Assembly (NCBI GenBank): GCA_047601145.1
Contig: JASGJW010000001.1
Location: 1,674,001-1,738,000 of the forward strand
Reading direction: 5' to 3'
Source of the DNA: UBA7672 sp047601145
GTDB taxonomy: Bacteria > Pseudomonadota > Alphaproteobacteria > Caulobacterales > Hyphomonadaceae
DNA: 64,000 nucleotides
In this document: in pieces, positions 34,544-43,452 of the stretch
Layout of the letters: every line of letters starts with the position of its first letter
Numbering within the stretch: position 1 is the first letter of the stretch
The notes under the pieces: generated by a model
Database searches by the model: none
The model's input: the letters and a program-made list of their open reading frames with translations, nothing else
Told to the model about the DNA's origin: nothing
Program-made: the position numbers and the translations under genes

Positions 34544-35794
34544 ATGAATCGCCTGGTGCTGAAATTCGGCGGGACTTCGGTTGCGAACCTCGAGCGCATC
34601 GCGCACGTGGCTGACATCGTCGCCGCGCGCCGCGCCGAGACCCGCGCCATCGCCGTCGTCGTCTCCGCCATGTCGGGCACGACCAACCAGCTCGTCGAAT
34701 GGACGCGCGGCGCCGCAGGTCCCGATCTTCACGGCACGGACTATGACGACGAATACGACGTCGTGGTCGCCAGCGGCGAGCAAGTCACCTGCGGGCTTCT
34801 GGCGCTCGCGCTCCGCCGCAAGGGTCTCAAGGCGCGTTCCTGGCTCGGCTGGCAGCTGAAACTCAAGACCGACGAAGCGCATGGCAAGGCGCGCATCATG
34901 GGTTGCGACAACCCGGACTTCCTGCGTTCGGTCGATAGCGGCGAGATCGCCGTGGTCGCCGGCTTCCAGGGCGTCGATGAGAACGGCCGCGTCTCGACGC
35001 TCGGCCGTGGCGGCTCCGACACTTCGGCGGTCGCCGTCGCCGCTGCGCTGAAAGCTTCGCTGTGTGACATCTACACCGATGTCGACGGCGTCTACACGAC
35101 GGACCCGCGCATCACGCCGAAGGCGCGCCGTCTTGAAAAGATTTCCTACGAGGAGATGCTGGAGCTCGCTTCCCTCGGAGCAAAAGTCCTCCAGACACGC
35201 TCGGTCGAGCTTGCGATGAACCATCGCGTGCCCGTGCGCGTGCTCTCTTCATTCGAAGGCCCCGTGCCTTCGCCCAATACCGGTACGCTCGTGTGCGATG
35301 AGGAACAGATCGTGGAAAAGCAGGTTGTCAGCGGCGTCGCTTATTCGCGGGACGAAGCCAAGTTCACCCTGATCGGCGTGGAAGACCATCCCGGCGTCGC
35401 CGCCACCATCTTCAGCGCGCTCGCCGACGCCGGCGTCAACGTCGACATGATCGTGCAGGCCTCCGCCAAGACGGAAGGCCGCCAGAACATGGTCTTCACC
35501 TGCCCGGATCGCGACGCCGCTCACGCCAAGGCAGTGCTCGAGAAGCTCAACGGCAGCGTCGGCTATGAGAGCCTCGGCATCGACCGCAACGTTGCGAAGG
35601 TTTCTGTCATCGGCGTCGGCATGCGCAGCCATGCAGGCGTCGCCAAGACGATGTTCCAGGCGCTCTCGTCCAAAGGCATCAACATCCAGGTCATCTCGAC
35701 CTCCGAGATCAAGATCTCCGTCCTGATCGATGCGAGTTACACCGAACTCGCCGTCCGCGCCCTGCACACGGCGTATGGGCTGGACGCGGACTGA
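34544..35794 (+). CDS. lysC: aspartate kinase
   Basis: Phosphorylates aspartate, the first step to lysine, threonine, methionine and diaminopimelate for the wall. The 416-residue product opens with VLKFGGTSVAN, contains GFQGVDENGRVSTLGRGGSD and the YTDVDGVYTTDPR motif, and ends in two ACT domains (about 265-415) for feedback control. This is the single-function, lysine/threonine-regulated type. The frame extends upstream, but 34544 gives the canonical N-terminus. ubiG lies divergently and ptsP follows, a common alphaproteobacterial order. Confidence 0.96.
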   Translation: MNRLVLKFGGTSVANLERIAHVADIVAARRAETRAIAVVVSAMSGTTNQLVEWTRGAAGPDLHGTDYDDEYDVVVASGEQVTCGLLALALRRKGLKARSWLGWQLKLKTDEAHGKARIMGCDNPDFLRSVDSGEIAVVAGFQGVDENGRVSTLGRGGSDTSAVAVAAALKASLCDIYTDVDGVYTTDPRITPKARRLEKISYEEMLELASLGAKVLQTRSVELAMNHRVPVRVLSSFEGPVPSPNTGTLVCDEEQIVEKQVVSGVAYSRDEAKFTLIGVEDHPGVAATIFSALADAGVNVDMIVQASAKTEGRQNMVFTCPDRDAAHAKAVLEKLNGSVGYESLGIDRNVAKVSVIGVGMRSHAGVAKTMFQALSSKGINIQVISTSEIKISVLIDASYTELAVRALHTAYGLDAD

Positions 35795-35959
35795 GGCTGT
35801 TAACACGCCCGTCGAACGATGCAGGGCGTACTCACCGGAATACTCAAATCACCCCTGCCTAAAGCGCTTCAGCAGAACTATTTTTCCGGTATTCCGCGCA
35901 TGGAATGACGGACGCTGCGTTATCCGCTAAAGCGCTGGTCAGAAGCAGTTGGGAAGCTC

Positions 35960-38256
35960 GTGAGCGAACGCGGCAAACCAGGAGACAAAGGGCGGATCGC
36001 CGCCGCGCCCGCCGGGAGGCGGGGACGCGGGCGCAAAGCTTTTGCTCTCCCGCCTGCGCGCCCTCATGGCCAACCAGGCCCAGGACCCCAAGCGCCTCGA
36101 CCGGGTCGTGGAACTCATCGCCAACACGATGGTGGCGGACGTCTGCTCGATCTATCTCAAGACCGAGGATGAAAGCCTTCTCCTGATGGCGACCCGCGGC
36201 CTCAGGCCCGAAGCCGTCGGCCGCACACGCATGAAGGAGAACGAAGGTCTCGTGGGCCTCGTCTCGGCGACGGCCCGGCCGCTGCGCCTGACGGACGCCT
36301 TCTCGCACCCGCGCTTCTCCTACCGGCCCGAAACCGGCGAAGACCCGTTCCATTCCTTCCTCGGCGTGCCGATCCTGCGTGGGGGCCGCGTCCTCGGCGT
36401 GCTCGTCGTCCAGAACCGCACAGAACGCGCGTATGACGATGAAGAAGCCGAAGCTCTCCAGACCGTCGCCATGGTGCTGGCCGAACTGGTCGCCGCCGCC
36501 GCCGACACGCTCAGCGCCGGCCTGCGCCAGGTCCGCCCGGTCGAGCTACACGGCCGCACGCTCAATGAAGGCCTCGCGACTGGGCGCGTCCATCTCTACG
36601 ATCCCGTCGTTCCGCCCACCCAGCTGTTCGCCGCCGATCCGGAAGAGGAAGAGCGCCGTCTCAACGATGCGCTCGAAGCGCTGCGCGCCTCGATCGACGC
36701 CATGCTCACCCGCGCCGGCCCGGTCCTGTTCGGCGAAAGCCGCGACGTGCTCGAGACTTACCGCCTCTTCGCCCACGACCCGAGCTGGGAAGCGCGTCTG
36801 GTCGAGGCCGTCCGGCAGGGCCTTTCCGCCGCTGCCGCCGTCGACCGCGTCCGCCGCGAACACCGCGCCCGCATCGAAAGCGCCCGTGACAGCCTCGTCC
36901 GCGAACGCCTGCACGACCTCGAAGACCTCGAGAACCGCCTCCTGCGCACGCTTAATGGTGATGATGGCGGCCGCGAAGCGCCCGAAGGCGCCGTCCTTGT
37001 CGCCAGCCGCATCGGCCCGGCCGAACTGCTGGAATACCGCGATAGCGGCCTCGCCGCGATCGTGCTGGAGGAAGCCGGCGCCGGCTCCCACGCCGCCATC
37101 GTTGCCCGCGCCATCGGCGTTCCGGCCGTCGGCGGCCTCGCCGGCCTCGTTACACGCGGCGGAGCAGGGCGATCTGATGATCGTCGATGGCGAGAACGGG
37201 TCGATCCACATCCGCCCCGAAGCCGAGCTGGTCACCAACTTCCAGGCCCGCATGGCGCTGGCTGGCCAGAAACAGGCCGAGCTCTCCCTGCTGCGTGACA
37301 AGCCCGCCACCACCACGGATGGGACGGAAGTCGATCTCTACATCAATGCCGGTCTCTCCTTCGACCTCGACCATCTCGACGAGGTCGGCGCCAAGGGCGT
37401 CGGCCTGTTCCGCACCGAATTCCAGTTCATGGCGTCCGAAACGATGCCCGGCCTCGACGAGCAGGCGACCTTCTACAAGTCGGTCATCGAGCGGGCAGGC
37501 GACCGTCCCGTCACCTTCCGCACCATCGACCTTGGCGGCGACAAGATCGCCCCCTTCATGGGCAGGCGGGAGCGGGAGGAGAACCCGGCGCTGGGCTGGC
37601 GCGCCCTGCGCATGGCGCTCGACCACCCGTTCTTCTTCCGCCGCCAGCTCCGCGCCCTCATCCGCGCCTCCCGCGGCAGGACGCTCCGCCTGATGTTCCC
37701 CATGGTGACCACCGTGGAGGAGTTCGAGGCTGCCCGCCGTCTTCTCGACAGTGAAATGGAATGGGCCATCAAGTTCGGCCGCGACCTGCCCAACCGGCTG
37801 CAGGTTGGCGCCATGGTCGAGACCCCCTCGCTGGCCTTTTCGATCGACCAGCTCAAGGGCAAGGCCGACTTCCTGTCGGTCGGCACTAACGACCTGATGC
37901 AGTTCTTTTTCGCCTCGGACCGGGACAATGCCCGTCTTTCGGGCCGTTATGACATCCTGTCGCGCCCCGCCATGCGGCTCCTCCAGCGCATGCGCCAGCG
38001 GGCCGACGAGGCCAGCCTGCCGATAACCATCTGCGGCGAGGCGGCAGGCCGTCCCCTGGAGGCGCTGGCCCTGATTGCTCTGGGTTATCGCAAGCTCTCC
38101 ATGCAGGCCTCCCGGATCGCCCCGGTGAAGCTGCTGGTTCGTTCCGTCGACGTCTCGAAGCTGGCGCCCCGCGTGCAAGCAGCCATGGACGCCGGGGAAC
38201 AGTCCCTGCGCGCCACAATGATGGCCGCGGCAGCTGAGTTCGGCGTGAAGATTTAG
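35960..38256 (+). pseudogene. ptsP: PTS-Ntr enzyme I (phosphoenolpyruvate--protein phosphotransferase PtsP), frameshifted in this sequence
   Basis: Starts the nitrogen-related phosphotransferase relay from PEP. The GAF domain (from VVELIANTMVADVCSIYL) and the phosphohistidine domain (GAGSHAAIVARAIGVPAVGG, active His) lie in frame 3 to about 37150; the PEP-binding TIM barrel (GVGLFRTEFQFM, TIDLGGDK, ICGEAAGRP) continues in frame 1 from about 37160. Removing one G in CGCGGCGGAGCAG restores TRAEQGDLMIVDG. A second +1 shift near 36034-36038 would join a GTG start at 35960 (RGRGRK) to LLLSRLRALM; otherwise the start is TTG 36042. With the shifts repaired the protein is full length, so sequencing error is plausible. 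Confidence 0.85.
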
Positions 38257-38377
38257 GAAGATTAACGTTGTGGCCCCAGTGCCGCCACCTTAACTTCGTA
38301 ATCACTTGTTAGGGCGGTGGGCGTAAGGCGGAACGGTAAGTCCACAGGGACTTTGCCCTTCCGTTTCGGACAGTAAA

Positions 38378-39559
38378 ATGAGCGGCGTGGCCAAAGACGA
38401 CACCAACCCCACCCAGCCTACCGATGAAACGGTTCCAGCCGCCGGCGCAGCCGAGGCCGGAAACTCTGAGAACCAGACATCCGAAGCTGATGCGCGCAAC
38501 ACGCGCCGCAACGCCCCGCACCTCCGCGTGGTGAGCGACAACGATTTCGAATTCGCCGCCGCCGCTCCGGTCGACGGTCCCCACCTCCGCATCGGCGCCG
38601 TGATGCGCGCCGCGCGCGAGAACGCCGGCTACTCGCTCGACCAGGTCTCGAAGGAGACCCGCGTCCACCTCTCGCATCTCCGCGCAATCGAAGACATGAC
38701 GCCGAACCTTCTCGGCGCCCCCGTCTATGCGAAGGGCTACATCAAGAGCTACGCCCGCTTCCTCGGCATGGACGAGCAGACCACGCTCGACCGCTACCTG
38801 TCCGAGTGCGCGATCCTCAAGGATCCCGAGAAGCAGGAAATCGCTCCGCCTGCTTCATCCAAGGCCCGCAAGCTGCCGGTCGCGGTGCCCGTCCTCGGCA
38901 TCCTGATCGTGGCGCTCGTCGCCGGCGGTGTGTTCGTGTTCCTGTCCAACGGCGACAAGCAGCCCCTGGTTGCCGGCGAGCCCGCCGCGACGGCCGGCGT
39001 TGCCGCCGCTGACGGCGCTGCTGATCCAACCGCTGCCATTGGCCAGCGCCTGCGCCTCGTCGCGCTGCGCTCCGGTTCGGTCGAAGTCCGTTCGGCCAAG
39101 GGCGACAAGTACGTCCATCGCGACTTCGTCGCTGGCGAGAGCTATCCGGTTCGTGTCGGCGCCCAGTGGACCGTTTCGGTCAGCGACGGTTCGGCCTTCG
39201 AATGGCGCCTCGGCGACCAGTCGCTCGGCCCTCTGTCAGAAGGCGGCCCGGTCTATTCGCAGAGCATCGACCTTGCCGCCCAACGCGCCCCGCTTGTCAC
39301 CGAGCCGGTGATCGACCCGAACGCCGCCGTCGAAACGCCGGATCCGGCCGCCGCGGCCTATCCCTCGAACACGGCCGCGCCCTCCACGACAACAGCTCCC
39401 ACGGCCCCGCGCGCCAACCCGGCGCCGGCCAAACCGAAGCCCAAGCCCCCGGTTGCAACGCCGCCGCCCGCCACGACGCAGGCCCCGGCCCAGCAACAGC
39501 AGGTCCAGACGCCGCCGCCTGCGCGCGATCCGGCCCTGGCTGCCTATCCCGACCAGTAA
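38378..39559 (+). CDS. rodZ: RodZ-like helix-turn-helix/DUF4115 membrane protein
   Basis: A 393-residue cell-shape protein of the RodZ type. After a 65-residue acidic, disordered N-terminus comes a Cro-like helix-turn-helix (about 70-140: RAARENAGYSLDQVSKETRV, YAKGYIKSYARFLG), a membrane helix (about 168-187, LPVAVPVLGILIVALVAGG), then the periplasmic DUF4115 domain (about 220-310) and a Pro/Ala-rich tail. RodZ links MreB to the membrane. Adjacency to ispG is the classical arrangement. The long N-terminal extension is more than in E. coli. Confidence 0.9.
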   Translation: MSGVAKDDTNPTQPTDETVPAAGAAEAGNSENQTSEADARNTRRNAPHLRVVSDNDFEFAAAAPVDGPHLRIGAVMRAARENAGYSLDQVSKETRVHLSHLRAIEDMTPNLLGAPVYAKGYIKSYARFLGMDEQTTLDRYLSECAILKDPEKQEIAPPASSKARKLPVAVPVLGILIVALVAGGVFVFLSNGDKQPLVAGEPAATAGVAAADGAADPTAAIGQRLRLVALRSGSVEVRSAKGDKYVHRDFVAGESYPVRVGAQWTVSVSDGSAFEWRLGDQSLGPLSEGGPVYSQSIDLAAQRAPLVTEPVIDPNAAVETPDPAAAAYPSNTAAPSTTTAPTAPRANPAPAKPKPKPPVATPPPATTQAPAQQQQVQTPPPARDPALAAYPDQ

Positions 39560-39583
39560 ACACGGGTCTTTCGATGAACATTC

Positions 39584-39616
39584 AACGGCCGCGCGACCTT
39601 CCGTCGTGCGGCCGTT
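39584..39616 (+). terminator. hairpin between rodZ and ispG
   Basis: A 14-bp stem with one G-T wobble (39584-39597 with 39603-39616), loop CTTCC. The tail GCCTTTA is only modestly T-rich. It lies 25 bp after the rodZ stop and could terminate or attenuate transcription into ispG. Confidence 0.65.
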
Positions 39617-39677
39617 GCCTTTACGGCGCATCCCAAAAGCGCCAAATGCTGACTGACGGCTGACGAGCGGCGACACC

Positions 39678-40817
39678 ATGAGCCACGACATCAATCATAT
39701 CCGCCCCTGGCGAACGATCACGCGGCGGCACTCGCGCAAGATCCGCGTCGGCAATGTCGAGGTCGGCGGCGACGCCCCGATCACCGTCCAGTCGATGACC
39801 AATACGCCGACGTCTGACGCCAAAGCCACCATCGACCAGATCCGCGGCCTCGAAGAGGCGGGGGCAGACATCGTCCGCGTCTCATGCCCCGATGAAGACT
39901 CCACCGCCGCCATGCCCGAGATCTGCAAGGCTGCGAAAGTCCCGATCGTTGCCGACATCCACTTCCACTACAAACGCGGCATCGAGGCCGCCAAGGCCGG
40001 CGCCGCCTGCCTTCGCATCAATCCCGGCAACATCGGCTCGCCTGCGCGCGTCAAGGAAGTCATCCAGGCCGCAAAAGACTACGGCTGTTCGATGCGCATC
40101 GGCGTCAATGGCGGCTCGCTGGAGCGCCATCTTCTGGAAAAATATGGCGAGCCATGCCCCGAGGCGATGGTCGAGAGTGCGCTCGACCACGCGAAAATTC
40201 TCGATGACCACGACTTCCGCGAATACAAGATTTCGGTGAAGGCGTCCGATCCCTTTCTCACTGTCGCCGCCTACCACCAGCTCGCCGAAGCCACCGATGC
40301 GCCGCTGCATCTCGGCGTCACCGAGGCGGGCGGTCTTCGTACTGGAACCGTCAAATCCGCGATCGGCATCGGCTCGCTGCTCTGGGCCGGCATCGGCGAC
40401 ACCATCCGCGTCTCGCTCTCGGCCGAACCCGTCGAGGAGATCAAGGCCGGCTTCGAGATCCTGAAATCGCTCAACCTGCGCACACGCGGCGTCAACATCA
40501 TCGCGTGCCCGAGTTGCGCCCGTCAGGGCTTTGACGTCATCCGCACCGTCGAGACGCTCGAACAGCGCCTCGCCCACATCTCCGAACCGATTTCGCTCTC
40601 GATCATCGGTTGCGTCGTCAACGGCCCGGGAGAAGCCGCCATGACCGACCTCGGTTTCACCGGCGGCGGCAAGGACGCCGGCATGATGTACGTCGCCGGC
40701 AAGCCCGACCACAAAGTCTCCAACGCCGACATGATCGACCGCATCGTCGCCCAGGTCGAAGCACGAGCAGCCGTGTTGAAGGCCGCCAAGAAAGCCGCCG
40801 CCCGCGCCGCGGAGTAG
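39678..40817 (+). CDS. ispG: 4-hydroxy-3-methylbut-2-enyl diphosphate synthase (flavodoxin)
   Basis: Penultimate enzyme of the MEP isoprenoid pathway, a [4Fe-4S] protein of 379 residues. Evidence: the TIM-barrel opening VGGDAPITVQSMTNTPTSD, the VRINPGN-like CLRINPGNIGSP, the LHLGVTEAGG motif, and the cluster cysteines in IACPSCARQG with a third in the IIGCVVNGPGE segment. The tail is Ala/Lys-rich. It follows rodZ, as in many proteobacteria. Confidence 0.97.
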   Translation: MSHDINHIRPWRTITRRHSRKIRVGNVEVGGDAPITVQSMTNTPTSDAKATIDQIRGLEEAGADIVRVSCPDEDSTAAMPEICKAAKVPIVADIHFHYKRGIEAAKAGAACLRINPGNIGSPARVKEVIQAAKDYGCSMRIGVNGGSLERHLLEKYGEPCPEAMVESALDHAKILDDHDFREYKISVKASDPFLTVAAYHQLAEATDAPLHLGVTEAGGLRTGTVKSAIGIGSLLWAGIGDTIRVSLSAEPVEEIKAGFEILKSLNLRTRGVNIIACPSCARQGFDVIRTVETLEQRLAHISEPISLSIIGCVVNGPGEAAMTDLGFTGGGKDAGMMYVAGKPDHKVSNADMIDRIVAQVEARAAVLKAAKKAAARAAE

Positions 40818-40834
40818 GCCAAGCCTCTCAGCGC

Positions 40835-41368
40835 TTAGATCTTCTCGCTGATCCGGATCGCGATGCGGCATCCGGTACGTATCAGCGCCGAAAGGATCGG
40901 ATATGCCGGCGCCTGCGCTGCGCCTTCGGACGCGGCCAGTTCCTTGTGCGCCACTTCCTCGGCCTGGAATTTCGCCATCCTCGCCGCCAGTTCGTTCTCG
41001 CCGGCCGCTTCAAGCTCGGTGACCTGGTCGCCGTAATGCTCCTCGATCACGGTCTCGACCGCCTCGGTGCACGCATGCGCGGCTTTCTCGCCGAGCAGGG
41101 CGGTTGCAGCCCCCAGCGCAAAGCCCGCCGCATTCCACACGGGCGACAGCGCCGTCGGCCGCACATTGCCGGCGTTGAGAAGCTTGTCGAACGCGTCGAG
41201 GTGTTCCTCTTCCTGCGCCGCCATCTCCTTCAGCTGTTCGGTGATGCGCTCGCGCCCCTGCTGCCGCTCGAACACGGCGAGCTGTCCGCGATAGATCGCA
41301 ACCGCGCCATACTCGCCCGCATGATCGACGCGCAGCATTTCCTGGCGGCGGTTCGAGGAGAGGCTCAC
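40835..41368 (-). CDS. coq7: demethoxyubiquinone hydroxylase (Coq7 family)
   Basis: A di-iron hydroxylase of ubiquinone synthesis, 177 residues. Metal ligands are in MLRVDHAGEYGAVAIYRGQL (Glu19), AAQEEEHLDAF, VIEEHYGDQV and AEEVAHKELAA, the two E...EXXH sets of the family. The GTG at 41368 overlaps the dsbB stop by four bases (GTGA), showing translational coupling; the longer frame upstream runs through dsbB in another frame and is not coding. It is convergent with ispG. Confidence 0.93.
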   Translation of the reverse strand: MSLSSNRRQEMLRVDHAGEYGAVAIYRGQLAVFERQQGRERITEQLKEMAAQEEEHLDAFDKLLNAGNVRPTALSPVWNAAGFALGAATALLGEKAAHACTEAVETVIEEHYGDQVTELEAAGENELAARMAKFQAEEVAHKELAASEGAAQAPAYPILSALIRTGCRIAIRISEKI

Positions 41369-41922
41369 GGCTGCACCGGCTCGTTGGCAGTGTCGGCGCG
41401 CACCGGCGGCTGTGTCGCGGCATAGAAGCTCAGCCCCGCCAGCACGATCGAGATCAGGAAATTCCAGCCCGCCATGGAGAGGCCCCATGGCGCGTTCGGC
41501 AGGCGCCACATCGCATCCTTGCACGAGACGATCGCTTGCGGCTTGGAAAGTAGATCGGAGAGCTTCGCGCCTTCGGGGATGCCCGTCGTGCCGACCGCCT
41601 CGCATCCCTGCGGTCCAGGCGCGAGGCCCCATTCGAATAGCGCGTGCCATCCGCCGAGGAACGTCCCCACGAGGAAGGTCAGGCCCAACAGGATCGAGAA
41701 CGCGGTCATTGTCCGCGTGCCCGCGCCGCGCCAGTTGAACACGATGGCGACGAGGGCGATCCCGCCCGCGGCGAAGTAGACGTAACGCTGCCACCAGCAC
41801 ATCTGGCAGGGCGCGAGGTTCAGCAGGTATTCGAAGACGATAAAGGCCGCGCCCAGCACGGCTGCCGACGCAAGAAGCGCCGCCAGCGGCCATCTCACGC
41901 GATCGATCGGCAGCTTGCCCAT
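41365..41922 (-). CDS. dsbB: disulfide bond formation protein DsbB
   Basis: An inner-membrane quinone reductase that reoxidises periplasmic DsbA. The 185-residue product has four helices and both cysteine pairs: Cys39-Cys42 in APCQMCWWQRYVYF, and Cys107 and Cys134 in the second periplasmic loop (PQGCEAVG, VSCKDAMW). It is coupled by a four-base overlap to coq7, joining disulfide formation to ubiquinone supply in one transcript. No dsbA is present in the window. Confidence 0.93.
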   Translation of the reverse strand: MGKLPIDRVRWPLAALLASAAVLGAAFIVFEYLLNLAPCQMCWWQRYVYFAAGGIALVAIVFNWRGAGTRTMTAFSILLGLTFLVGTFLGGWHALFEWGLAPGPQGCEAVGTTGIPEGAKLSDLLSKPQAIVSCKDAMWRLPNAPWGLSMAGWNFLISIVLAGLSFYAATQPPVRADTANEPVQP

Positions 41923-42093
41923 AACTCGACGTTATCCGGGGGCAGGGGGGCGACAATGCGACCAAACGGCAGTGCCGTTGACGTAACGTTGAAACAACGG
42001 GTTGTATCGTGGCGTCTTGTTCAGGTTTCATCCGGCCCGCTGCGTGCTAAGCGCACAGCAGCAACCATTGTGCAGTGCGGGAACAGCCCTTCC

Positions 42094-42741
42094 ATGACTG
42101 ACGCATCCACGGCAGCCGAGGCCTCCGCCGCCGCCCCGCACACGCCCAAGGCGAAGGGCCCGCTCGGGGCGCTCTACAACTGGGTTATCAAGCTCGCTGG
42201 CGGCAAGCACGCCGAGCCCGCGCTTTGGGCCGTTTCGTTCGCCGAGAGCTCGTTCTTCCCCATCCCGCCAGACGTCATGCTGGCCCCGATGTGCTTCGCC
42301 CGGCCGGAGCGGTCATGGCGCTACGCCTTTGGCTGCACCATCGCCTCGGTGTTCGGCGCGCTGCTTGGGTATGCGATTGGTTACTATCTGTGGGAGGCGG
42401 TCGGCTCGCAGATCATCGGCTTCTTCGGTTATGGCGGGAAGGAAGAGGAGCTCCGCGCCTCCTACGCTGCCGCGGGCGTCTGGATCATCTTCCTCAAGGG
42501 CGTGACACCCATCCCTTTCAAGCTTGTCACCATCGTGTCAGGCGCGATGGCGTTCAACCTGCCGATCTTCATTGCAGCCTGCCTCGTCACCCGCGCCATC
42601 CGCTTCTTCCTGGTGGCCTGGCTGTTCAAGACCTTCGGGCCCACGCTGGCTCCGATCATCGAGAAGCGCATCGGCCTCTTCATGCTGCTTTTCGTGGTCA
42701 TCCTGGTAGGCGGCTTTGTTGTCGCAGCGATGATTCACTAG
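42094..42741 (+). CDS. YqaA/DedA-family inner-membrane protein
   Basis: A 215-residue polytopic membrane protein of the YqaA branch of the DedA/SNARE-associated superfamily. Segments FAESSFFPIPPDVMLAPM, GALLGYAIGYYLWEAVG, the FLKGVTPIPFKLVTIVSG motif and the VTRAIRFF segment are typical. DedA relatives are linked to lipid scrambling or envelope homeostasis. The frame is open far upstream, but the ATG at 42094 starts the normal soluble N-terminus rich in Ala. It is divergent from dsbB. Confidence 0.9.
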   Translation: MTDASTAAEASAAAPHTPKAKGPLGALYNWVIKLAGGKHAEPALWAVSFAESSFFPIPPDVMLAPMCFARPERSWRYAFGCTIASVFGALLGYAIGYYLWEAVGSQIIGFFGYGGKEEELRASYAAAGVWIIFLKGVTPIPFKLVTIVSGAMAFNLPIFIAACLVTRAIRFFLVAWLFKTFGPTLAPIIEKRIGLFMLLFVVILVGGFVVAAMIH

Positions 42742-42875
42742 GTATCGCGGCCGGATTCGGGGAAATTCGATCGAAATTTCTGCATTCCGTGAACCGGATG
42801 TTTGCGATCTTCGCCGAGGATCCTCATCACGCGCCGGATGGTCTGGCGCCTGTTCAGAGTTGTCGGGGTCGTCCC

Positions 42876-42998
42876 ATGCGCACCCTCCGCCGCATTCACG
42901 CCGTGTCGCTGCGCGTCGCGCCGCACTGGTTCCTGTGCGTCTTCTTTGGCGCCTACGTCACCCTGCACGTCGCCGCCACCGGCCCGATCGCCCTCTAA
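42876..42998 (+). CDS. possible 40-residue small membrane peptide
   Basis: In the 312-bp gap between the DedA-type gene and tRNA-Leu. The frame begins MRTLRRIHAVSLRVAPHWF and continues through one hydrophobic helix to a stop lying in the loop of a hairpin. A basic N-terminus plus a helix is plausible for a small membrane protein. The ribosome site is weak (CGGGG). An in-frame ATG at 42798 would give 66 residues. Tentative; nothing else recognisable lies in this gap. Confidence 0.3.
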   Translation: MRTLRRIHAVSLRVAPHWFLCVFFGAYVTLHVAATGPIAL

Positions 42999-43012
42999 GC
43001 CATCGGGCCTTC
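42981..43012 (+). terminator. hairpin, likely terminator before tRNA-Leu
   Basis: GGCCCGAT (42981-42988) pairs with ATCGGGCC (43002-43009) around a 13-base loop, followed by TTCCTCTC. It probably ends rightward transcription from the DedA-type gene or the small frame overlapping it. Confidence 0.6.
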
Positions 43013-43053
43013 CTCTCGACAATTTGCTGCGCTAACACCGCTCCTTCGCGCTC

Positions 43054-43140
43054 GCGGGAGTGGCGGAATTGGCAGACGCAGTGGACTCAAAATCCACCGT
43101 CCTTACGGATTTGTGGGTTCGACCCCCACCTCCCGCACCA
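43054..43140 (+). tRNA. tRNA-Leu (anticodon CAA)
   Basis: An 87-base class II tRNA. Acceptor stem GCGGGAG (43054-43060) pairs with CTCCCGC; D-arm TGGCGGAATTGGCAGACGCA; anticodon stem GTGGA/TCCAC with loop CTCAAAA, anticodon CAA reading UUG; a long variable arm (CGTCCTTACGGAT); T-arm GTGGGTTCGACCCCCAC; discriminator A and encoded CCA. The extra arm and discriminator A agree with leucine. No integrase or duplicated tRNA end is seen nearby. Confidence 0.96.
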
Positions 43141-43169
43141 GCGCACAATCGCCGAACCTAGCCCTTGAA

Positions 43170-43391
43170 TTAGCCCTTGAACGAGAGCGTCTGGACCGTC
43201 GTCGTCTCCCCCGTCTTCGGGTCGACGAGTGTGACATCTTCCATCGATCCTTCATCCGGCGTCGCTTCCATCAAGCGGGCCACTTCAGCGTCGTCGGCTG
43301 CAGCTTTCGCGGCGTCGATATTGGCGGGCTCGTGGGTAAAGAGGGTGATGAGCGCGCCAAGGCTGGCAGCGCCGAGAAGCATGGCGTTCAT
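43170..43391 (-). CDS. small exported or membrane-anchored protein of unknown function
   Basis: A 73-residue protein with a GAGGAA site seven bases upstream. Residues 1-20 are hydrophobic (MNAMLLGAASLGALITLFT), an anchor or signal; the rest is acidic and ends with DPKTGETTTVQTLSFKG. I recognise no family. It sits between tRNA-Leu and the amine oxidase gene, with 29 bases to the tRNA. Confidence 0.6.
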   Translation of the reverse strand: MNAMLLGAASLGALITLFTHEPANIDAAKAAADDAEVARLMEATPDEGSMEDVTLVDPKTGETTTVQTLSFKG

Positions 43392-43452
43392 GGCTGGGTT
43401 CCTCGTGACGAGGACCTAACCCCCAGAACGCCAAGCTGTTCCCGTCAATTTC

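Noticed and set aside
35834..35936. Repeated TAAAGCGCT (35860, 35928) and GGAATAC/GTATTCC pair before ptsP
   Set aside because: Short and imperfect; no consistent spacing to a promoter, so no regulatory call was made.
43054..43140. tRNA-Leu as an integration site
   Set aside because: No integrase, no direct repeat of the tRNA 3' end and no composition change follow it.
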